Below, one piece after another: positions 34,393 to 42,840 of a DNA stretch of 64,000 nt. Source of the DNA: SIG714 sp964638675. Lineage in GTDB: Bacteria > Bacillota > Clostridia > Oscillospirales > CAG-272. Made by a program: the position numbers and the translations under genes. Position 1 is the stretch's first letter. Each line of letters begins with the position of its first letter. The stretch spans positions 96,890-160,889 of the forward strand of contig CAZXAU010000004.1 of NCBI GenBank assembly GCA_964638675.1, in the 5' to 3' direction. The notes beneath the pieces are model-generated. The model saw only the letters and a program-made list of their open reading frames with translations, was not told the origin of the DNA and made no database searches.

Positions 34393-36021
34393 TTATTTTT
34401 CTGCGAATTTTATAACAACCGTTTCGCCTATCACCTTCACCGAATCGGATGCCGGCCAGCGACCCATTTCTTTGAATTCGGGCGAGGCTTTTATTATCTT
34501 CTCGGTGGTTCTGTCGCAGAGAGGGAATTTCAACTTCCATTTATTCGATACCGGTGAAATCGATTCCTTGAATGTTTCGGGCATTTCGGCGTTCGGATGT
34601 GTTATATAATAGATCAACTGAAAATCAATCATATTTAGGTACATTGCGACATGGTTTTCATCGTACAGAATACTGCGTCTGATCTCTTTGAGTCCTCCGA
34701 GTTCCCGAAGTCCGCTCGGCTCATATTTGAAGCTCGAAGGGTATAATTTCCATGAAATTTCGCCTATAACCGCAATTTTTTTCACCCTTCCGTCATCAAG
34801 AAGATGAATGCGTGTTGCGATCTCATTTGCCATGGCGTAGCAGCTTTTGTTTGTCTTTTCCATGTATATGTAGAAGAGATTTGCGCTAAGCGAATTGTTC
34901 AGCATTATAAAGAGCAGAATTATTGCCATCAGACTGCCGACTTTCGGCTTCGCCCAATTGCAGTATAAAACTCCCGAAAAAATGAAGAGGATGCATACGC
35001 ACTGTTCCATTCTCATGCCGTATCTGACACCCGGAGATACAAACATCCAGATAAATACTATTGTAGGTATGAACACAAGAGCCGCAATAGAAAGGAAAAA
35101 CTGTAACTTTCTTTTATACAGCTTGCTTTTTATTGCCGAAAAGATAATTATTACAAGAAAGAACGACAGAAAGATAAGATTCAGTACCGAATATCTGGTA
35201 AAGCCGTGTTCGGTTATATCCCACTCGGTAAAGATCGTCATAAACTGCTTGCCCACACTTTTAAAGCATTTAATTATATGATTTAAATCGATCTTCCCTA
35301 TTTTGTTGAGTCCCTCATATGATGTCGGAGTAATGTTTCGTATCTTCATTAGTATCTGCCAAACGAGATAATAGACTGCGATTCCTATTCCGTATATTAT
35401 AGTCTGCTTTCCGATCCATAAACCGATTTCTTTGTTTTTCCGTCTGCCCTCAAGCGATTCCTGAATAAAATGACATACAGCGAGGATCAATGCGAATGAC
35501 ACATATGCCTGATATATAGCACACGAAAGACATATAAAGCAGCTTGCAATTCCGACATGCCATAGCTTTTTGTCACCAATCGTCGAAAACCCGACCGTTA
35601 ATGCCGCAAGCAGCATTGCGAGCATATATCCGTCCGATGTATATTGAAAATAAAATGTCTGAGTTATCGCGGGAAATGATACAAGAAGTCCGCCCGCAAG
35701 AATAAGCAGAACCGGATTTTCGATCTTAAAGATATCCGCAACTACGACAGCCGTCAGCGATATCAGGAAAATCGAAAGCAGTCCTGTTACCCACGGAAGA
35801 TCAAAATATGAACTGAAGGAGCATGCAAATGATAAAAACCATCTTCCCGAGCCGAGCATGTCCTGATCGCTGTAAATATTGAAAAGCGAATCGTGATTAA
35901 GAAAATTATTCGTAAATTTATAAAAGTGTACAAGTAGACCTATGATAAATGTTGAAATGAAAATTATTTTCCAACTCTTTTTAACTTTGTTTTTATAAAA
36001 TATAATTAAACTGTTTCCCAT
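34393..36021 (-). CDS. GtrC-like membrane glucosyltransferase, paralogue 2
   Basis: A 542-aa membrane protein, tandem paralogue of the 31926-33581 gene. Near-identical early part (SYFDLPWVTGLLSIFLISLT, FPAITQTFYFQYTSDGYMLA) and the same C-terminal signature (ASPEFKEMGRWPASDSVKVI). Differences are concentrated in the middle loops (residues about 225-330), which may reflect different acceptors or donors. Start ATG 36021 with AAGGGAAT upstream. It follows the glycerophosphodiesterase gene by 189 bp, so it could be read from the same direction. No GT2 or GtrA partner of its own is adjacent. Confidence 0.85.
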   Translation of the reverse strand: MGNSLIIFYKNKVKKSWKIIFISTFIIGLLVHFYKFTNNFLNHDSLFNIYSDQDMLGSGRWFLSFACSFSSYFDLPWVTGLLSIFLISLTAVVVADIFKIENPVLLILAGGLLVSFPAITQTFYFQYTSDGYMLAMLLAALTVGFSTIGDKKLWHVGIASCFICLSCAIYQAYVSFALILAVCHFIQESLEGRRKNKEIGLWIGKQTIIYGIGIAVYYLVWQILMKIRNITPTSYEGLNKIGKIDLNHIIKCFKSVGKQFMTIFTEWDITEHGFTRYSVLNLIFLSFFLVIIIFSAIKSKLYKRKLQFFLSIAALVFIPTIVFIWMFVSPGVRYGMRMEQCVCILFIFSGVLYCNWAKPKVGSLMAIILLFIMLNNSLSANLFYIYMEKTNKSCYAMANEIATRIHLLDDGRVKKIAVIGEISWKLYPSSFKYEPSGLRELGGLKEIRRSILYDENHVAMYLNMIDFQLIYYITHPNAEMPETFKESISPVSNKWKLKFPLCDRTTEKIIKASPEFKEMGRWPASDSVKVIGETVVIKFAEK

Positions 36022-36209
36022 TTTAAAATTCCCTTATATTTTTATGCAGTATAGCATCGTGGCTGATCGAAAGCGGTTTGTCTTTCGCACTTCTCCCCAC
36101 CGAGCATAGCTATACACATACAGTAAGATTTTGAGTTTCCCGGGTTACATCAAAATAAAAAAATTATTTCTTCTTAAATTGCCGATTGTTTTTTTACAGT
36201 CCACGAAAA

Positions 36210-36965
36210 CTATTTCTCCGGATCAAAACCCTCGAATATCGGAACACAGTGATTTGCTATAGCGTCGTCAAAGTCCTTCTTTGTCCGCAACGTCCATGAC
36301 GCTTCGCAAATGCCTTTTTTATCAACCGCGCGGCGAACAGCGGCGTTGCTTCTGTGTTCATGGCAGTATGCAATGAAATCCGGCTTTGTAAATATGTTGA
36401 GCCACATATCTGTAAGCATATGCCGCATAATGAAGGACATTGTTTTAAAGCCAGTGAAATCCTGTGAGAGCTGGCCACGTATTATATCGGGACGTATTTT
36501 TTTCAGTCTCAAAAGCACTCTCGGATCAAACGATTCAATGACGAAATCCCCTTTGTAATCACGAAGTGCTTCGCATACTTTATCTGTGAGTGCTTTATGA
36601 TTGCCTCTTTCGCTTTTCAGCTCAATAATAAGCGGACAGGGCATGCCGTTTTTGGCTTTTGATTTTTCGAAAAGTTTGAGAACCTCCTCAAAGGTCGGTA
36701 TTTTTTCCTGAGTTCCTTCAAGGTTGAGTTTTTTTAACTCATAAAGAGTCAGATCCTCTATTTCACCGTCCACCCCTGCACACCGTTTCAGCGATGAATC
36801 GTGAAATACGGCAAGCGTTCCGTCACGGAGAAGGTGAACATCGAATTCGGCTCCCCAGCCACGCTCTATCGTACTGGTAAATGCCGCCATAGAGTTTTCG
36901 GGCACAGTGGGTTTATCGTGATATCCCCGATGTGCGTATATGTTGTCAGTCTTCCATCGACTCAT
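36210..36965 (-). CDS. Glycerophosphodiester phosphodiesterase
   Basis: A 251-aa cytoplasmic GDPD (no signal peptide). Motifs: AHRGYHDKPTVPENSMAAF (HR and EN metal/substrate residues), GAEFDVHLLRDGTLAVFHDS (E, D and H), LIIELKSERG and a C-terminal TLRTKKDF. It would hydrolyse glycerophosphodiesters to glycerol 3-phosphate and an alcohol. The start at ATG 36965 overlaps the end of the MFS gene by 20 bp, so the two are coupled; the partner may import the substrate. Confidence 0.92.
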   Translation of the reverse strand: MSRWKTDNIYAHRGYHDKPTVPENSMAAFTSTIERGWGAEFDVHLLRDGTLAVFHDSSLKRCAGVDGEIEDLTLYELKKLNLEGTQEKIPTFEEVLKLFEKSKAKNGMPCPLIIELKSERGNHKALTDKVCEALRDYKGDFVIESFDPRVLLRLKKIRPDIIRGQLSQDFTGFKTMSFIMRHMLTDMWLNIFTKPDFIAYCHEHRSNAAVRRAVDKKGICEASWTLRTKKDFDDAIANHCVPIFEGFDPEK

Positions 36966-38289
36966 ATGCTTCAAGTCCTTTCTTTATTCCGACGGTAGTA
37001 TCTCCGTGCCGCACGAACAGCATCGTGATCATACTGAAAAAAACAAATATCGCAGCATAGGGAAAGAGTGTCATATAGCTTACATTTCTGAGCAGATACC
37101 CGGAGAGAACGGGAGTGATGACCTGTGCGAGCATCGATGCTGTATAGTAATATCCCGTAAACTTTCCGATATCAGATCCTTTGCACATTTCGACAACCAT
37201 AGGCAGAGAATTCACATTGATAGCCGCCCAGGCGAATCCGACAATTGCAAAAATCAGATACATTATTATATTAAGACTTTCAAACAGACTCGTGAGCAGA
37301 AATCCGAGGGCAAAGCATGCTGAAAGAGTAACAGTCCCTATGATTATCATCTTTTTTCTTCCGATTTTCGATGAGATCATTCCGATCGGAATATATGAAA
37401 CTATTGCACCTACAGTTCCTACAAGCAGACAGGTCGAAGCTCCGCCGATTCCTTCTCCCATGACCTTGGATATGTAAGTCGTGAACCATGTCGAAACCGC
37501 ATTGTAACCGATATACCAGAGTGCTATCGAAGCTAAAAGAAATCCCAGACTCTTTTTGACCGCGGTCGGTAGAACCTCATTTCCTCTTCCGTCGTCAGCG
37601 GTCAGATTCCATTCAGGATGCTTTTCTTCAAGCTCTTTATTTTCTTTTGAAAGCTTATTTTCACGCACTGTTATGAGAAGAATAATAAGAGCAGCAAGCA
37701 TTATCCCTCCGACTATAAGAAAGATCGGTTGATAATTTATGTGCTCGAGATTCTCGGTCTTTGATTTAGGGTAGAGCAGAGCGGTAATGAGCAGATAAAG
37801 AGCTCCGCCGATCGCCCCCATAAGATTAATTATGGCATTTGCCCTTGAACGCAGGGGCTTTGGTGTAACGTCAGGCATCAGAGCAACTGCAGGCGAGCGA
37901 TAAATTCCCATTGCAAAGAGGAGGAGTCCGAGCACTGCAATGAATAGCACCTTTATCAGTGTTCTGTCGGCTGAATCGTAATAGAAATACAAGTTGTCAA
38001 ATATAGGGAGAAGATTCATCAATGCAACAGCACTTATAGTTCCTATGAAAATATAAGGCGTACGCTTGCCGAATTTTGTATTTGTTCTATCAGAAAGCGA
38101 ACCGAAAAAGGGCAGAAGAAAGAGTGCAAGAATATTGTCCGCCGCCATTATAATACCCGAAAAGGTTTCGTTTATCTCGAATGTGACGGTCAGAATAAGC
38201 GGAACAACAGCATCATAAAGCTGCCAGAATGCACAAATCGAAAGAAAGGCAAGTCCAACTAAAACAGTTTTTTTGTTGTCAAGTTTCAT
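36946..38289 (-). CDS. MFS transporter (SLC45/GPH-like)
   Basis: A 447-aa protein with about 12 membrane segments and MFS loops (GSLSDRTNTKFGKRTPYIFIG between helices 2 and 3, SSKIGRKKMIIIG in the second half). A long charged central loop (ENKLSKENKELEEKHPEWNL) separates the halves. The pattern SDR-x3-FGKRxPYIxIG resembles SLC45/sugar:cation symporters. It is first in a two-gene unit with the glycerophosphodiesterase; substrate not known, with glycerophosphodiesters or sugars as options. AAGGA lies 11 bp before ATG 38289. Confidence 0.85.
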   Translation of the reverse strand: MKLDNKKTVLVGLAFLSICAFWQLYDAVVPLILTVTFEINETFSGIIMAADNILALFLLPFFGSLSDRTNTKFGKRTPYIFIGTISAVALMNLLPIFDNLYFYYDSADRTLIKVLFIAVLGLLLFAMGIYRSPAVALMPDVTPKPLRSRANAIINLMGAIGGALYLLITALLYPKSKTENLEHINYQPIFLIVGGIMLAALIILLITVRENKLSKENKELEEKHPEWNLTADDGRGNEVLPTAVKKSLGFLLASIALWYIGYNAVSTWFTTYISKVMGEGIGGASTCLLVGTVGAIVSYIPIGMISSKIGRKKMIIIGTVTLSACFALGFLLTSLFESLNIIMYLIFAIVGFAWAAINVNSLPMVVEMCKGSDIGKFTGYYYTASMLAQVITPVLSGYLLRNVSYMTLFPYAAIFVFFSMITMLFVRHGDTTVGIKKGLEAYESMED

Positions 38290-38653
38290 TTGTTCACATG
38301 TCCTTATATTTTTTTGTTTTGAATCTTAGCTCTATGTATCGATTTATAAAAAAACAGCGATGTACTATCGGTATTGGATACACAGCATCGTTCTTAACTA
38401 TGATATTGTACCATAAAATAAATTCTTTGTAAATAGCTTTTTCTCATTTTAACTTCAAAAAAAGTGAATTATTCTGTTATCTTTCATTAAATATTTTTTT
38501 ATTTAAAATTTAAACCCAAAATGTCAATATATGACTTGATTTATGATACATTCAGTTTATATTCAAGTGTTATAGTGCAAAAAAGTATATGCGACAGAAT
38601 CTTCCGGATCTTTCCGTGATCCGTATATTTCCGGAAATTCTACAGGAGAAAAA
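38290..38653. other. Divergent intergenic region
   Basis: Holds the promoters of the MFS gene (minus) and the leader element/licC-like gene (plus). AT-rich; no supported gene. Confidence 0.5.
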
Positions 38654-38805
38654 GTTTAAAAGATAAATCTTTTAAACGGCGTTTTGTGGCCTTCGCCACC
38701 GGAACAAGCCGATTCGAGGAGAATCGGCGCGATTTTGCTCCGCAAAACCAGCCCCAATTCCGCAAGAAAGGAAGCTTTCGCAACGCGAAAGCCATAGTCA
38801 TAAAT
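38654..38805 (+). repeat. Hairpin leader element, copy B (upstream of licC-like gene)
   Basis: About 152 bp. GTTTAAAAGATA / TATCTTTTAAAC palindrome-type hairpin (38654-38677; both arms changed relative to copy A, so pairing is kept), a middle part enlarged by about 18 bp with a CCGATTC/GAATCGG hairpin, TTTTGC-tcc-GCAAAA, the conserved CCCCAATTCCGCAAGAAAGGA block, GCTTTCGCAACGCGAAAGC and CATAGTCATAAAT up to the ATG at 38806. The minicistron seen in copies A and C is broken here (ACG for ATG, TAG for TGG). Confidence 0.85.
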
Positions 38806-39699
38806 ATGGAACTGACAAAAAAACAATTTGACATACTCTCAACGCTTGCCCTTTCAAAGGAAAAGCCAAGCCGTCAACAGCTCAAAGAAAAGTGCGGACA
38901 ATCACCCGAAGATATATATATAATAATGAAGGATTTTGAGTCTGCAGGGTATATTGAAGACGGAATGATCACACCAAAGGGAATCGACGTTCTCGAACCG
39001 TACAGAGCGAAAAGGGCGATTTTTATAGCCGCAGGATTCGGCAGTCGATTAGTTCCGATAACGCTGAATACGCCAAAACCCCTTGTTCGTGTAAACGGTA
39101 AGAGGATGATCGATAGCTTGATCGATGCCTGCCTTGAAGCGGATATAAACGAGATCTATATTGTCAGAGGATATCTCGCAGAACAGTTCGACCAGTTGCT
39201 GTATAAATATCCGATGATAAAATTTCTTGAAAATCCCTCATATAAAGAGGCGAACAATATCTCATCGGCGATGGTTGCAAGAAATTTACTTCAAAATGCA
39301 TATGTACTTGAGTCCGACCTGATAGCCTCAAACCCTTCAATAATCACGAAATATCACTATCAATCGGACGTTCTCGGAATTTATAAAGAAAAATCAGACG
39401 ACTGGTGTATTGATGTCGATAAAGACGGGTATGTAGTTGAAGAAAAGATAGGCGGCATCAACACCTATCAGATGGTAGGGATCTATTATTGGAATGCCGC
39501 AGACGGAGCAAAACTGTCAGAACATCTGAAAGAAGCTTTCCATGCCCCGGGCGGAAAGGAAAGATATTGGGAAACAGTTCCCAATCAGGTATACAAGGGT
39601 CAGTACAAAATTCAGGTTCGCCCCTGCAAGGACGAAGATATCGTTGAAATTGACAACTTCAGAGAACTGAAGGCGGTCGACAAAGCCTACGATGTCTGA
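38806..39699 (+). CDS. LicC-like nucleotidyltransferase with N-terminal winged helix
   Basis: A 297-aa protein. Residues 1-65 form a winged-helix-type domain (TKKQFDILSTLALSKEKPSR, a YIEDGMITPKGIDVLEPY wing). Residues about 70-297 are a nucleotidyltransferase of the LicC/choline-phosphate cytidylyltransferase type: IFIAAGFGSRLVPITLNTPKP (nucleotide loop), VNGKRMIDSLIDAC, FLENPSYKEANNISSAMVAR and YVLESDLI. Expected reaction: CTP plus phosphocholine (or a related alcohol phosphate) to the CDP form for surface decoration. No LicA, LicB or LicD gene is in the window. The start at ATG 38806 lies directly after the repeat element; reading through the element would add 40 residues that belong to the repeat. 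Confidence 0.82.
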   Translation: MELTKKQFDILSTLALSKEKPSRQQLKEKCGQSPEDIYIIMKDFESAGYIEDGMITPKGIDVLEPYRAKRAIFIAAGFGSRLVPITLNTPKPLVRVNGKRMIDSLIDACLEADINEIYIVRGYLAEQFDQLLYKYPMIKFLENPSYKEANNISSAMVARNLLQNAYVLESDLIASNPSIITKYHYQSDVLGIYKEKSDDWCIDVDKDGYVVEEKIGGINTYQMVGIYYWNAADGAKLSEHLKEAFHAPGGKERYWETVPNQVYKGQYKIQVRPCKDEDIVEIDNFRELKAVDKAYDV

Positions 39700-40106
39700 T
39701 TCTGATTTAAAAATACGATATTCCCTTCTCCCTTGTTCACATCAAATGTCCGATGAATTGCGGAGCATGAAGGCTATTGTTTAAATGGTGCAGATACTGT
39801 TGCATTTTTATCAAATATATTTACTTAGTTTTGCAGTAAAATAGCTGATTGCTTTTTGATTTCTCAATGCACAAACCCGAAAATAATTTTCAAGGTAGAT
39901 TGACAACGTCTCTGAAGTATGATATCATTAAAGCGATTTATGAGTATGGATTCCATCCTCGACTGCTTTGTCTTAGGTTAAGGAAAAAATCCGTAGTTGA
40001 ATCGAAAAGAGAAATTTACGGCTGTTTTAAGTAAATACGTCATTGGTCCCGGAGAATCTTTTTTGACAATTGACCGAAAATATCTGATTCAGGAGAACAC
40101 GGATTT
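39700..40106. other. Intergenic region without supported gene
   Basis: A 61-codon frame at 39849-40034 has no clear ribosome binding site or family and I do not call it. CAGGAG at about 40090 serves the next gene. Confidence 0.5.
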
Positions 40107-41645
40107 ATGGACATAATTTTAAGTTTTTTATTGTTTGCATTCCTTTTTGCACTTTCAGTGGGATGGGGATTTATAACCAAATGGAAATATTCGCTCGCAA
40201 GATTGTGCACCGTTGCGGGTTGTGCACTGATATCACTTATTGTGACTCTCATAGTAAAGTGGAATATACCGTTTACGTTCTTAATTAGACCTGATGCCGC
40301 ACAGTATGAAAGTGAACTGCTGAACTTTCTGCAATCAAACGAAATATTACGTGATACAACAACCTCTTTTTCCGGAGCATTCGCCGCACCGATCATCTTT
40401 GCGGCAGTGTTTGCGGCTCTTTCGGTTATAACATGGATCATTAACGGAATTGTCTTTATCGTTATCTCAATTCTGAACCGGAATAAAGAAAAGAGCCGTA
40501 GCTTAGAAATGCGGTTGGGAAAAACTAAAATGATATTACTTACCGTTACAATGGCATTTTTGCAGCTTTTTATTACACTTGGAGTGTTGATGGTTCCCGT
40601 CGTTACATATACCGACGGCATAAGCGAAGCTGTTAAAGCTATTGATGAATCGAAGATTGTGCCCACACAATCAAGGACGGCAATAGTTCTTGAATATATG
40701 GAAAAAATCGAAGATAATCCCTTTGTAGTCATTTACGGAGCGGTCGGCGGGAGAGCAGTCGGCAGGACGCTGACAACAATGAAGATCAACGGAGAAAAGG
40801 CTCAGCTTGCTGATGAGCTCGAAATCATGACAAAAATTGCATTTAAAGTCGAACATTTATCAGGTGTAAAACTGTCGGAATACTCAGATAAAGAGATCAA
40901 AATAATAAACGAGTTGGACGATGATATCATTGAATCAAAGGTTTTGACTCTGTTTGCAGGCGAACTTGTTTACGGTGCAACCGATGCGTGGCTTGATGAA
41001 AGCGGAAGCGGAATGTTTTTGGGTGTGGAAAAGCCGAAGATCGAATACACCAAAGAGATGATCTTTAATCAGGTGTTCGATCGTATTCTCGAAATATTGC
41101 GTAGCGACGCACGCCAAAACGAAGCACTTTGTGCTGATCTGCACACATTTTCGGAGCTTCTTGAGATCTGTTCAGAAAACGGAATGCTTGAGATGATGAT
41201 AAATGCCGATTCCGACAAATTGATAGGAATATTGAGCGAGGGTGAAGTAATAAAGGGAATGGTCGATGTGCTCAATGCCAATAACAGCTTTAAGGTTCTG
41301 GTAAACGATATTTTACGAGTCGGTATGAGTGCAATCGGATCTTCACTTAATAAACCTGAAAGCACTGAGGAGCTGTTAGAGAAATATAACAGTGAAATCG
41401 AACATGCCCTCAATGAGTTGCTCAAAGCCGATGGAAAGACCTTTGAGGAGCACAAGGCAGAACTTACGGATGCCATGAAGAAAGGACTGAAAGAATCGGG
41501 AAGTGATATACAGATCGACGGAATGGTCCTTGAAATGTATGCAGAAATGATTCTGAATGATCTTAAAGGCTACGAGAGAGTTACATCCGAGGATATAGCA
41601 GATTATTTCAAGACATTCCCGGAATATCAAACCGAACATCAATAA
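40107..41645 (+). CDS. Membrane protein of unknown function
   Basis: A 512-aa protein I do not recognise. Three or four membrane helices in the first 180 residues (IILSFLLFAFLFALSVGWGF, CALISLIVTLIV, IFAAVFAALSVITWIINGIV, LLTVTMAFLQLFITLGVLMV) are followed by a soluble acidic, helix-rich region of about 330 residues. The four-helix N-terminus resembles CvpA-like proteins (inference). The predicted outside domain contains repeated Leu/Glu-rich amphipathic segments. It appears monocistronic, with a terminator after it. Confidence 0.7.
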   Translation: MDIILSFLLFAFLFALSVGWGFITKWKYSLARLCTVAGCALISLIVTLIVKWNIPFTFLIRPDAAQYESELLNFLQSNEILRDTTTSFSGAFAAPIIFAAVFAALSVITWIINGIVFIVISILNRNKEKSRSLEMRLGKTKMILLTVTMAFLQLFITLGVLMVPVVTYTDGISEAVKAIDESKIVPTQSRTAIVLEYMEKIEDNPFVVIYGAVGGRAVGRTLTTMKINGEKAQLADELEIMTKIAFKVEHLSGVKLSEYSDKEIKIINELDDDIIESKVLTLFAGELVYGATDAWLDESGSGMFLGVEKPKIEYTKEMIFNQVFDRILEILRSDARQNEALCADLHTFSELLEICSENGMLEMMINADSDKLIGILSEGEVIKGMVDVLNANNSFKVLVNDILRVGMSAIGSSLNKPESTEELLEKYNSEIEHALNELLKADGKTFEEHKAELTDAMKKGLKESGSDIQIDGMVLEMYAEMILNDLKGYERVTSEDIADYFKTFPEYQTEHQ

Positions 41646-41703
41646 AATCGCTCAAGCACAGCAGACTGCATCAGATTAAAAAATAAGATCACAAACAAAT
41701 AAA

Positions 41704-41753
41704 ATGCCGTCGGGCTTAACCGTTAAAGGTTATTTCCGGCGGTGTTTTTGTTA
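41704..41753 (+). terminator. Terminator after the membrane protein
   Basis: GCCGTCGGG..AACC-gttaaa-GGTT..CCGGCGG stem followed by TGTTTTTG. The rest of 41646-42081 has no supported gene; a 65-codon frame at 41872 lacks support. Confidence 0.65.
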
Positions 41754-42081
41754 TGCTACTATGTAATCCACGATATACTCTTCTTAACCGTCGGAAATTT
41801 TTCCGATACTGCAACATGCATAAAATAATTTACAAAATATCTCTTGCTTATGTCTGACGATCTAATTTACAATGATAGGGAGATTTCCGCCATGTGGCTT
41901 CAAAAAATTCTGCATAGTGTGCACTGATTGCTTCATCGGATCTGAGACAAGATTTTACCTATATAAAAAGCTATCTCCGATTACAAAGATGAGTCATGAA
42001 GCCGGTGCATCTATTGTGGCAAGTGCGGTTTATGTCAAATCGAAAAAACCCAAACACTCTCCAAAGTAAACTAAACTGTAA

Positions 42082-42666
42082 ATGAATATAAAAACTCCGA
42101 TAAATTTTAAATACGGAAATACAAATACATACTTTATAGACGGGTTGCTGATCGACACCGATTATGCAGGAACGATGCCTGCTTTTTACCGTGAGATCAA
42201 GAAAAAAGATATTGCAGTGAGTGACATAAAATATGTTCTTGCCACGCATTATCATCCCGATCATGTCGGATTGATTGGTGAGCTTATGACGCTTGGTGTA
42301 AAGCTGATTCTGATCGAACATCAACTGCAATATGTTCACTTTTCGGATGCGATCTTTCAACGTCAGCCGTTTTTAAACTATAAGCCGATCGACGAACACA
42401 CTGCCACGGTCATTTCAATTAAAGAAAGCCGCACTTTTCTCGAACAAATAGGAATTCGGGGAGAAATCGTGCCGACAAACAGCCATAGTGCGGATGGTAT
42501 CGCACTTATTCTTGATTGCGGCGATTGCTTTGTGGGTGATCTGGAGCCGATCGAATATATCGAAGGCTACGCTGACAATCAGGCACTGGCAGAGGATTGG
42601 CGTCGTATCATAAGCTATGATCTCAAAACAGTATACTATTCACATGTAAATAAAAAAGTGCTCTGA
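42082..42666 (+). CDS. MBL-fold metal-dependent hydrolase
   Basis: A 194-aa short metallo-beta-lactamase-fold protein. The metal motif is THYHPDHVG (HxHxDH, about residues 52-60), followed by NSHSADGIAL (third His) and FVGDLEP (bridging Asp); the final His is in SHVNK. At 194 aa it is a minimal single-domain enzyme without added RNase or flavodiiron domains. Substrate unknown. It ends 41 bp before repeat element C, so the downstream flavoprotein gene may be read from the same transcript. Confidence 0.85.
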   Translation: MNIKTPINFKYGNTNTYFIDGLLIDTDYAGTMPAFYREIKKKDIAVSDIKYVLATHYHPDHVGLIGELMTLGVKLILIEHQLQYVHFSDAIFQRQPFLNYKPIDEHTATVISIKESRTFLEQIGIRGEIVPTNSHSADGIALILDCGDCFVGDLEPIEYIEGYADNQALAEDWRRIISYDLKTVYYSHVNKKVL

Positions 42667-42707
42667 GCGAGAATCCCGGATTTATAAAGAGAAAAAGGTA
42701 TATATAA

Positions 42708-42840
42708 GTTTAAAAGATAAATCTTTCAAACAGCGTTTTGTAGCTTTCGCCATCTCAGCGGCGGCGATTTTGCTTTGCAAAACCAGCCCCAATTCCGAAA
42801 GAAAGGAAGCTTTCGCAATGCGAAAGCCATGGTCATAACT
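42708..42840 (+). repeat. Hairpin leader element, copy C (upstream of flavoprotein gene)
   Basis: About 133 bp. GTTTAAAAGATA ... ATCTTTCAAAC (42708-42731), a GCTTTCGCC..GGCGGCGA hairpin, TTTTGC-ttt-GCAAAA-type hairpin (loop differs from A and B), conserved CCCCAATTCCGAAAGAAAGGA, GCTTTCGCAATGCGAAAGC and CATGGTCATAACT up to ATG 42841. The minicistron MRKPWS runs from the ATG in the last hairpin loop to a TAA that ends two bases before ATG 42841. Confidence 0.85.

Noticed and set aside
38686..38805. In-frame extension of the licC-like gene through leader element B (and 42775-42840 for copy C)
   Set aside because: The extension is open in all copies but encodes the repeat itself, and known relatives of the proteins start after it; the Shine-Dalgarno also lies inside.
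39849..40034. A 61-codon plus-strand frame
   Set aside because: No ribosome binding site, no family, isolated in an AT-rich gap.
40040..40732. A 230-codon minus-strand frame opposite the membrane protein
   Set aside because: No start signal or recognisable domain, and the plus strand reads clear membrane helices.
41872..42069. A 65-codon plus-strand frame
   Set aside because: Poor start context and no recognisable features.
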